Of a stretch of 64,000 bases of DNA, positions 58,348-64,000 are shown in pieces. The stretch comes from CAYQMF01 sp964418595 (GTDB lineage: Bacteria > Planctomycetota > UBA1135 > UBA2386). Both the position numbers and the translations under genes were made by a program. The notes beneath the pieces were generated by a model that saw nothing but the letters and a program-made list of their open reading frames with translations, did no database searches and was not told where the DNA came from. The stretch is from assembly GCA_964418595.1 (NCBI GenBank), contig CAYQMF010000001.1, positions 1 to 64,000 on the forward strand. The letters run 5' to 3'. How positions within the stretch are numbered: position 1 is the first letter of the stretch; the number at the start of each line of letters is the position of its first letter.

Positions 58348-58842
58348 TCACTGGACGGTGATCTTGCCGTTCATGAGCGCGAAGTGGCCGGGGAAGGTGC
58401 ACACGTACTCCAGCGTGCACGGCTTCTCGGGTGCCATGAACTCGATCGTGTCGTGCTCGCCGGGGCCGAGCAGCTTGGTGTGGGCGATCACATCCTTCTT
58501 GGCGTCGTCCGGCAGGTAGCCGTTGTCGGCCGTGCCCTTGGCCACCACCGACGGGCCGAACGCCATCGCGGTGACGCCCTCCTTCAGCACGACCAGGTTG
58601 TGCCCCATGGCGGCCTTCGGCATCGAGCCGATGTTCTTGAACACGAGCTTCACCTGCTGGCCTGCCTTCACGGTGAGCTGCTTGACCGTGTACTGCATGG
58701 TGTCGTTGCCCTCGACGAGGAGCATTGCCGGCCCCCCGGTCTCGGGGGCGGGCGGCGTGCCGCCAGAGCCATGTGCCGTCTCGCCGGAACAGGCGGTGAG
58801 AGCCAGAGCGAACAGAGCGGAGAGGAGAGGGATGCGGGTCAT
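58348..58842 (-). CDS. Azurin-like type 1 copper lipoprotein
   Basis: This 164-aa exported lipoprotein has lipobox LALTAC with lipidated Cys18, then a Gly/Pro linker. The cupredoxin fold has all four type 1 copper ligands: His81 in MGHNLVV, Cys148 and His153 in EYVCTFPGH, and Met157. Azurins carry electrons between periplasmic redox proteins. The lipid anchor would hold it at a membrane. The ATG at 58842 begins the lipoprotein signal. It converges on the TPR lipoprotein gene with 12 bp between the stops. Among its neighbours only the copper-oxidase-like gene at 53752 is also copper-linked, and no direct connection is shown. Confidence 0.92.
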   Translation of the reverse strand: MTRIPLLSALFALALTACSGETAHGSGGTPPAPETGGPAMLLVEGNDTMQYTVKQLTVKAGQQVKLVFKNIGSMPKAAMGHNLVVLKEGVTAMAFGPSVVAKGTADNGYLPDDAKKDVIAHTKLLGPGEHDTIEFMAPEKPCTLEYVCTFPGHFALMNGKITVQ

Positions 58843-59007
58843 GGCAACCGGAACGACGCGTGCGCGACCGGTATTTCCAGGCACGTCGCGCCGAGGACGG
58901 CGACTCCACAACCCGCATGGCTCCGCCGCATGGGCGCTGCGTCAGGCTGGGGGTGGTCGCTGGAGCCCGGCAGCGGGGCGTAGCCCGGCACGCGACACCG
59001 GCGGTCC

Positions 59008-59538
59008 CTACCGCGTCAAGCTCGCCTCGAACAAGCAGACTTCGCCTTCGTCCGGAGCCGGTCGCACGCGACCTGTTGCGCGGAAACCGAGCCGCGCGAG
59101 AAGACGATGCGAGGCATGGTTGGCCGGCGACGCGATTGCGAGCACGCGGGCCAGGCCGAGCTGCCTGCGCCCGAAGGCCAGCACCGCGGCCGCTGCCTCG
59201 TATCCGTAGCCCTGCGCACGATGCGCCGGCAGGAAGGCGAAGCCGATGTCGGGGGCGGGCAGCGAGTCGCGCTGCAACAGACCGCAGATCCCGATCGATG
59301 TGGGTGCCGCGTCGCCGCCGGCGCGCCGCTCGACGAGCAGCAGTCCGAGGCCGTGCCGTTCGTACATCGCGAGCGGCCCGGTGCGCAGGTACTGCTCCGC
59401 GCCGGCGCAATCGCGCACGCCCCGGTCACCGATGTGCTCCAGGAAGGCGGGGTCGTTGAGCAGCTCGACGAGAAACGGCGCGTCGTCGAACCGCAAGGGC
59501 CGCAGCGTCAGCCGCGGCGTGTCGATCGGGGTGAGCAT
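59008..59538 (-). CDS. GNAT family N-acetyltransferase (RimJ/RimL type)
   Basis: This 176-aa cytoplasmic enzyme has the GNAT fold of the RimJ/RimL (Acetyltransf_3) subgroup. The N-terminus is LTPIDTPRLTLRPLRFDDAP, followed by FLVELLNDPAFLEHIGDRGV. The acetyl-CoA loop is HRAQGYGYEAAAAVLAFG after DIGFAFLP, and the ending is NHASHRLLARLGFRATGRV. It transfers an acetyl group to a protein N-terminus or small amine; the substrate cannot be read from sequence. The start is set by the ATG at 59538, the first that precedes the conserved TPRL block. The gene is monocistronic here, beyond the hairpin at 59564-59618. Confidence 0.9.
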   Translation of the reverse strand: MLTPIDTPRLTLRPLRFDDAPFLVELLNDPAFLEHIGDRGVRDCAGAEQYLRTGPLAMYERHGLGLLLVERRAGGDAAPTSIGICGLLQRDSLPAPDIGFAFLPAHRAQGYGYEAAAAVLAFGRRQLGLARVLAIASPANHASHRLLARLGFRATGRVRPAPDEGEVCLFEASLTR

Positions 59539-59563
59539 GGCCGGCCTCGCGACATGACGCCGC

Positions 59564-59618
59564 AAGGCCGGCATTCGAGCGACGCGCCGGAGCCGCGTCG
59601 ATCCCGAATGCCGGCCTT
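59564..59618 (-). terminator. Long hairpin downstream of the papain-like peptidase gene
   Basis: AAGGCCGGCATTCG (59564-59577) and CGAATGCCGGCCTT (59605-59618) form a perfect 14-bp stem, and the loop holds a second 7-bp stem (CGACGCG/CGCGTCG). It starts 13 bp beyond the peptidase stop codon on the minus strand and stands before the GNAT gene. It fits a terminator or an mRNA-protecting structure; no T-tract follows. Confidence 0.65.
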
Positions 59619-59630
59619 CAAGGGGTCGGC

Positions 59631-61562
59631 TCAGTTCGAGCCGTACACCTTCACCCGGTCCAGCAGGTAGAACTCGTTGTCGCTCTGGAACGCGTCCTCG
59701 ACGATCCGGCCCTGCTCGTCGAGCAGGTAGGCGCCGACGAACCAGTAGTAGTTGCCGCGCGGGATCGCCTGACCCTGCAGGCTCTGGCCGCTGTACTGGA
59801 ACGGGATGCGCTGCGCGACGACCGTGGTGTCGGCGGCGAAGCCGTTGCCGTGGTCGATGGCGTAGGCCTGCACGACGTGCGCCTCGACACCCTGCGCCGC
59901 CGGACGGAACAGCCCGACGAGCACGACGTGACGGTTGGTCGGCACGGCCTGCTGGCTCCAGTTGGTCACGACCCAGTAGGGCCACTCGTAGTTGTTGCCC
60001 GGCACCATGTCCGCAGGGGCGAACGTCGCGGTGTTGATCGGGTAGAGCATGTCGTCCGCCGAGAGGTCCAGCGGCGCCTGCGAGCTGGTCTTGCCCTCGA
60101 CCGCGGCGGAGAAGCCGCTCGGGCCCTGGGCCAGGATCGCCGCCACGCGGTAGTAGAAGATCACGCCCTGCGTGGGCGGGATGTCCTGCGTGGTCGTCGC
60201 CGACGTGTAGTCGACGATGTCATACGGGCCGGTGTTCGCGCTCTCCGAGCGGACCACCAGGTAGCGCTCCGCGCCGTTCATCGCGTCCCAACGGATCTGC
60301 ACGGTCAGCGGCAGGTCGGTGGTCGCCTGGACGTTGGCCGGCGCATTGCCGCCACCGCCACCCTGGCCACGGCGACCCTGCACGACGTTGGAAGGGGCCG
60401 TCAACTCTTCCTGGTTGGTCTGGCGATCGACGCCCTTGATGCCGAGCACGCGATACGAATACGTGCGCGTGTCCGACGGCGAATCGTTGACCGACGTGTC
60501 GCGGGTGTTCGCCACGACCTCGACCCAGTTCTGGCCGTCTTCGGCGCGCTGGACCTTGTAGCCCTGCACGCTCTTCGCCGCCGTCCAACGCAGCGTCACG
60601 AAGTTGGGGTTGTCGCTCGTCGCCGACAGGTTGGTGGGGAACTCGGCCTGCTGGCGGCCGGCGTTGGGCATGTCCTCGACCGTGTAGAGCATCGCGATGA
60701 TCGGCCACTCCGGCTTCTGCGGGAACGGCGTCGTCAGCAGGCGATAGTCGAGCCAGCAGAACCCGCGGTCGCCCCAGCTCGGGCCCCACGAGTTGAGGGT
60801 CAGGAACGCACCCTTGTCGTCGTCCCAGCCCATCATGCACATGGCGTGACCGCCGGCGAACTGGCCCGTGATGTGCTCCGGGCCGAAGCGCGCCGCCGCA
60901 CCGAGGCCGTTCATGAAGGGCTCGTAGAGCATCACGCCGACCACGACCGGGCTGCCGCCGGCGATCGCGGCCTTGACGCTCGCCTCGTTGCCCTGCACCT
61001 GGATTGCGCGCTTGGCCCGGTACTTCGCGGCCTCCTCGAGCGCCGCCGCCGTCGGCAACGCCGCATCGCTGCTCTCCGTGTATGGCATCGTGGCCAGCGT
61101 CGGGCAGCCCTTCTGCACCATCATGTCGACGGCGTCCTTGGGCTGGCTGCCGCCCCCCGGCTGCTTGATCTGGTTGTAGATGAACGACGGGCTGAACTGT
61201 CGGGTCGGATCATCGGGACGCCACTGCTCCTCGGCGGCCTCCTGCATCGACTTCATGCCGAACGCCGAGGCCCAGCCGACGCAGCTCGACTGCTGGCCCT
61301 GATTGCCGGGCGCGGGGACAGTGTTGGTGTCGCGCAGGTCGAACTTGCGCGGCAGTGCGCCGGCGCCGAACGAGTTCAGCGTCGAGGCCTTGCCCTTGTC
61401 GTTGGCGTAGGTGGAGAACTCGCCGGTGTTCATCCCGGTGGCGAACGCGGACGGGCCAGCGTTGTTCGTCTTCTTGCTGCCGCCGCAGGCGGTGAGGACG
61501 ATCGCCGTGGCGACCATCAGGAACAGGCCGCGCACATTCTTCTCTTGGGGTTGGGTCATCAT
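59631..61562 (-). CDS. Papain-family (C1) cysteine peptidase lipoprotein with fibronectin-type repeats
   Basis: This 643-aa exported lipoprotein has lipobox VLTACGG with Cys26. The C1 peptidase domain (about 70-300) has catalytic Cys94 in GQQSSCVGWASAFG, His239 in GGHAMCMMGWDDD and Asn257 in LNSWGPSWGDRGF. Two fibronectin type III-like repeats follow (about 312-400 and 408-495; NLSATSDNPNFVTLRWTAAK, APANVQATTDLPLTVQIRWD), then a C-terminal beta domain (500-643) with NYEWPYWVVTNWSQQAVPTN. It would cut proteins in the periplasm or outside. There is little propeptide, so activation may differ from classic papains. A strong hairpin follows the gene. Confidence 0.92.
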   Translation of the reverse strand: MMTQPQEKNVRGLFLMVATAIVLTACGGSKKTNNAGPSAFATGMNTGEFSTYANDKGKASTLNSFGAGALPRKFDLRDTNTVPAPGNQGQQSSCVGWASAFGMKSMQEAAEEQWRPDDPTRQFSPSFIYNQIKQPGGGSQPKDAVDMMVQKGCPTLATMPYTESSDAALPTAAALEEAAKYRAKRAIQVQGNEASVKAAIAGGSPVVVGVMLYEPFMNGLGAAARFGPEHITGQFAGGHAMCMMGWDDDKGAFLTLNSWGPSWGDRGFCWLDYRLLTTPFPQKPEWPIIAMLYTVEDMPNAGRQQAEFPTNLSATSDNPNFVTLRWTAAKSVQGYKVQRAEDGQNWVEVVANTRDTSVNDSPSDTRTYSYRVLGIKGVDRQTNQEELTAPSNVVQGRRGQGGGGGNAPANVQATTDLPLTVQIRWDAMNGAERYLVVRSESANTGPYDIVDYTSATTTQDIPPTQGVIFYYRVAAILAQGPSGFSAAVEGKTSSQAPLDLSADDMLYPINTATFAPADMVPGNNYEWPYWVVTNWSQQAVPTNRHVVLVGLFRPAAQGVEAHVVQAYAIDHGNGFAADTTVVAQRIPFQYSGQSLQGQAIPRGNYYWFVGAYLLDEQGRIVEDAFQSDNEFYLLDRVKVYGSN

Positions 61563-61761
61563 GGGTTGTCAGTTCGTGAATGGAGTGCCCGAAGCGGGCT
61601 TGCCCCGGGAAGCGAGGAGGTCGCTCGCGCCGGCTCAGGACCGTGGGCGAAAGCAGTTCCGCTCCGCCGCGAATGACGCCGTGCGAAGGGCGGAGAGAAG
61701 AGGAGAAGAAGAGGTGTGAGCCGGCCGGTGGGTGGGTCGCGCTTGGGGGGCCAGATCGACC
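61563..61761. other. Divergent intergenic region of about 200 bp
   Basis: This region lies between the peptidase start on the minus strand and the next gene start on the plus strand. It must hold two promoters. A GGAGAGAAGAGGAGAAG purine-rich stretch at 61692-61708 on the plus strand is too far from the ATG at 61762 to be its ribosome site. No other signal was recognised. Confidence 0.4.
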
Positions 61762-62526
61762 ATGAACACGCTTCGCACCGCCTTCGTCTGCGCCCTCGCC
61801 TCCCTGCCCGCCGGCTTCGCCGCCGGTTGGATGGGGGCCTCGCAGCCTCTTCCTCAGATCACCGTCGCGGCCGTTCCGGTGGCACCGAACACCGATACGT
61901 CTGACCGCGCACCGACGACGCAGACCGTCGCCGACACGAGCGACCTCAGCACCGCGGTGACCGCGCTGCGCGAGCGAGCCGTGGCCGCAGAGAAGGCGCT
62001 GGGCGAGCTGCAGGTGCAGGTGGCCGCTGCCACCACCCCGGCTCAAAGCGGCGTGCGCCGCGGTGGCCCCATCGGCGAGGACGAGGTCGAGCGCTTCCAA
62101 CAGGTCGAGCGCACCGTCGCGCGCATGCGCCAGGTGCGCGCCGGCCACGCGCGGGCGCGCCTCAGCGTCGAGCGCCGGTTGCTCGATGCCAAGCTCTCCG
62201 CCGAGACCACCAACGCCGTCGACCAGGTCGTGGACGGCTACCTCGCCGAAGCGCAGCGCATGGCGCTGGTCGATCGCAACGCGCTCGGTGACCTCGGCCG
62301 CCAGGGCCTCGAGCAGCAGACCAAGGACCTCGGCGAACGCACGCTGTCCCAGCTCATGCCGCTCGTCGAGGCACCGGTCGCGCGCGCGATCGTCGATCAG
62401 CTCATGCAGGGCGGTGCGCCGGGCACCGCGATGAGCGGCTCCGGATTCCAACCGCTCGACCCCAAGGCCATCGACCTCGCGGGTTCGAACTTCGTGCCGG
62501 GCATCGGCCGGAAGGTGGCACGATGA
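61762..62526 (+). CDS. Exported coiled-coil protein of unknown function
   Basis: This 254-aa protein has a signal or anchor segment (residues 6-24; TAFVCALASLPAGFAAGW), a Thr/Pro-rich stretch to about 60, and then a long helical, charge-rich region (60-215) with coiled-coil character: LSTAVTALRERAVAAEKALG and VERFQQVERTVARMRQVRAG. The end (about 220-254) is Gly/Pro-containing (LDPKAIDLAGSNFVPG). No known domain was recognised. Its stop overlaps the start of the SUMF1-like lipoprotein gene (ATGA), so the two are translated together and probably act together in the envelope. Confidence 0.7.
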   Translation: MNTLRTAFVCALASLPAGFAAGWMGASQPLPQITVAAVPVAPNTDTSDRAPTTQTVADTSDLSTAVTALRERAVAAEKALGELQVQVAAATTPAQSGVRRGGPIGEDEVERFQQVERTVARMRQVRAGHARARLSVERRLLDAKLSAETTNAVDQVVDGYLAEAQRMALVDRNALGDLGRQGLEQQTKDLGERTLSQLMPLVEAPVARAIVDQLMQGGAPGTAMSGSGFQPLDPKAIDLAGSNFVPGIGRKVAR

Positions 62527-63296
62527 TCCGCCGCGTCTTCACTCTGGGTCTGCTCGCGCTCGCGCTCGGCTGCAGCGCATCGCCCGACGGCGAAGGCTCG
62601 CTCCGCTATCGCGGCGCGATGGTGACCATCCCCGCCGGCGACGGCATCGTCGGCGATCTCAACGGCGCCGGCCGTCAGGACGAGCGCCCCGCGCGCACGC
62701 TGCGCTTCGCGAAGGCCTTCGCCGTCGGCAAGCGCGAAGTCACCAACGCCGACTACCGTGAGTTCGTGCTGGCGACCGGACACAAGGCTCCCGCGCACTG
62801 GACGGATGGCACCTGCCCGCCGGAGCTGCTGCAGCACGCCGTCACGCACGTGAGCTGGCTCGACGCGCAGGCCTACTGCACGTGGGCGGGCGTGCGCCTG
62901 CTCACGGAGGCCGAGTGGGAATACGCGGCGCGCGGCCACACCCGCTGGACCTGGCCGTGGGGCGATCAGTTCCTCGACACGATGGCCAACGTGCGCTTCG
63001 ACTCCTCCGTGCGGCAGACGCCGGTGGGCAGCAACCCCAAGGGCTGCTCCGTGTTCGGTGTCGAGGACATGGCCGGCGGCGTGTGGGAGTGGGTCGCCGA
63101 TGCCTACGACGAGGAGCGCTGGGCGCGCACGTCCGACCGCGCCGTCGCCGACGCCTGCTCGAAGGGCGAGGGTCGCGTACTCAAGGGCGGCGCATGGACG
63201 CTGGCCCCGGAGCTGTCGCGCATCGCAGCGCGTGACCGCACCAACGCCGAGGCGATGGGCATGATGATCGGCTTCCGCGTGGCGCGCGACCTGTAG
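62523..63296 (+). CDS. SUMF1/formylglycine-generating-enzyme-like lipoprotein
   Basis: This 257-aa exported lipoprotein has lipobox LALGCSA with Cys17. The SUMF1 (FGE-sulfatase) domain covers about 33-254: MVTIPAGDGIVGDLNGAGRQ, FAVGKREVTNADYREFVLAT, THVSWLDAQAYCTWAGVRLL, TEAEWEYAARG, VFGVEDMAGGVWEWVADAYD and VLKGGAWTLAPE. The active cysteine expected in the final GFRC block is replaced (IGFRVARD), so oxidase activity is unlikely. Many such proteins are non-catalytic and bind ligands. It is coupled to the coiled-coil gene by an ATGA overlap. The usual R-G-G-S-W is altered to K-G-G-A-W. Confidence 0.88.
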   Translation: MIRRVFTLGLLALALGCSASPDGEGSLRYRGAMVTIPAGDGIVGDLNGAGRQDERPARTLRFAKAFAVGKREVTNADYREFVLATGHKAPAHWTDGTCPPELLQHAVTHVSWLDAQAYCTWAGVRLLTEAEWEYAARGHTRWTWPWGDQFLDTMANVRFDSSVRQTPVGSNPKGCSVFGVEDMAGGVWEWVADAYDEERWARTSDRAVADACSKGEGRVLKGGAWTLAPELSRIAARDRTNAEAMGMMIGFRVARDL

Positions 63297-63320
63297 AGGT
63301 CCGCAAGGCAGCGATCGGGC

Positions 63321-64000
63321 TCATCGATCGCTTACGTGGAACGTGCAGTTCGCCCGCTGGTCGCTCCTGACGAGGACACGGGGTGTGGCCGGCGACACGT
63401 TGCCTTCCGCCGACACGACCGCGAGGCCGTACTCGCCCGGACGCAGGCGGGCGCGGAACCGACCCTGCGCGTCGGTACGCGCGGTCTCGAAGCCCACGCC
63501 CCGACCTTCGACGGACAGGCGCACCTCCGTCTCTGCGAGCGGGATGCCGTTGCGCAGGACGAGGCCTTCGAGGTCGCCCGGCATGAAGCGCGAGAGGTCG
63601 GCGTCGACCCGCGTCGCCGCCCCCGCACGGACGTCGACCGTGTCGGCGTCGAATGCCTCTCGCGATCCCACGCCGCCACGTCCGCGCGTGCGCACGACCA
63701 GGATGCGCCAGGTCCCCGCCGGCACGTCGTCGATGGTGAAGCCGCCGAACTCGTCGAGCGGCACGGGTCGCGCCGGGTGCTCTTCGGGCGTGCCGTTGCC
63801 GTCACGCAGCAACGACACGGCCGGCGCCGAGAAGATCTGGCCACCGGGGATCGGACCGACGAACGGCAACCCCGCGTCGAATCGCCATTCGCCCAACAAC
63901 TCGAGCGGGCCGATCGAGCCGATCACCTGCCCACCCGACGACACGGTGACGACCATCGGCGCCGAAACGTCGAGGCGCACGTCACCGACCCAGGTCGGCG
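63321..64000 (-). CDS. Carboxypeptidase-regulatory-like repeat protein, C-terminal part
   Basis: The gene continues beyond the right edge; about 226 codons are visible. Two beta-sandwich repeats can be seen: PLDEFGGFTIDDVPAGTWRI and, later, LEGLVLRNGIPLAETEVRLS with TARTDAQGRFRARLRPGEYG. These fit the CarboxypepD_reg/CnaB pattern (T-D-x-x-G-x-F...P-G-x-Y). It resembles the proteins at 27534 and 35315 and is presumably also anchored outside the inner membrane; its N-terminus is not in the window. It is convergent with the SUMF1-like gene, with 24 bp between them. Confidence 0.72.
   Translation of the reverse strand, partial: PTWVGDVRLDVSAPMVVTVSSGGQVIGSIGPLELLGEWRFDAGLPFVGPIPGGQIFSAPAVSLLRDGNGTPEEHPARPVPLDEFGGFTIDDVPAGTWRILVVRTRGRGGVGSREAFDADTVDVRAGAATRVDADLSRFMPGDLEGLVLRNGIPLAETEVRLSVEGRGVGFETARTDAQGRFRARLRPGEYGLAVVSAEGNVSPATPRVLVRSDQRANCTFHVSDR

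Noticed and set aside
59850..61676. 608-codon plus-strand frame
   Set aside because: It is the antisense of the papain-like peptidase gene, whose catalytic residues are intact on the minus strand.

Overview
The window is GC-rich and almost fully coding. It comes most plausibly from an uncultivated planctomycete-like bacterium assembled from metagenomic reads. That placement is an inference from gene content: a paired DUF1549/DUF1553 and DUF1501 locus (8242-12090), many secreted beta-rich proteins, carboxypeptidase-regulatory-like repeat proteins, VIT/VWA proteins linked to sigma factors, FIST and CHRD domains, and large Ser/Thr kinases. No rRNA, tRNA, CRISPR array or intact transposon was seen. 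A poly-G/10-N/poly-C scar at 32443-32600 is an assembly join, so synteny across it is not secure.

Layout. 1-570 is the 5' part of a biotin-dependent carboxyltransferase (mccB-like). 656-3653 holds a small secreted protein, a thioredoxin-like/TPR protein and an NAD-dependent epimerase-like reductase. 3752-6872 is a coupled operon of a VIT-VWA protein, a sigma-like factor and a 76-aa partner. 6954-12090 holds a secreted protein and the DUF1549/DUF1501 pair, followed by a decayed copy of the DUF1501 gene's 3' end. 12251-15682 (minus) is a TrkH/TrkA potassium uptake locus with a HAMP-domain membrane protein. 16262-19568 (minus) is a FIST sensor plus hybrid histidine kinase. 19841-21766 encodes a second small secreted protein, apparently a paralogue of the one at 656, and a HEAT-like membrane-anchored protein. 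rpmG (L33) lies at 21768-21932. 22334-25078 is an acyl-CoA catabolic cluster (SDR, enoyl-CoA hydratase, acyl-CoA dehydrogenase), followed by a kinase/alpha-beta-hydrolase/degenerate-cyclase fusion. 30305-31857 is a PaaK-type acyl-CoA ligase and a coupled 69-aa protein.

Right of the gap, 32625-37306 is a tight three-gene operon: a 12-cysteine secreted protein, a protein combining a C39-peptidase-like region, membrane segments and a DUF1573-like end, and a carboxypeptidase-regulatory-like membrane protein. This is the best candidate here for an undescribed system. 38699-42451 is a decay zone containing a frameshifted DUF4382-like lipoprotein gene, a WD40 scrap, an LRR protein, an IS91-family transposase fragment, a truncated ECF sigma gene and another broken small gene. 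42574-45756 (minus) is ispH with two downstream membrane-protein genes, plus a winged-helix regulator and its membrane partner. A near-palindrome before ispH and a related half-site in the upstream promoter suggest regulation.

45947-64000 is dominated by exported proteins: a subtilase, a copper-radical-oxidase-like kelch protein, tandem DUF1579, a TPR lipoprotein, an azurin-like lipoprotein, a papain-like peptidase, a SUMF1-like lipoprotein and several lineage proteins. A recurring beta-rich module of about 110-125 residues joins at least six of these and earlier secreted proteins. Three secreted-protein genes carry single-base frameshifts (about 39101, 49122 and 52281), which may be real or consensus errors.
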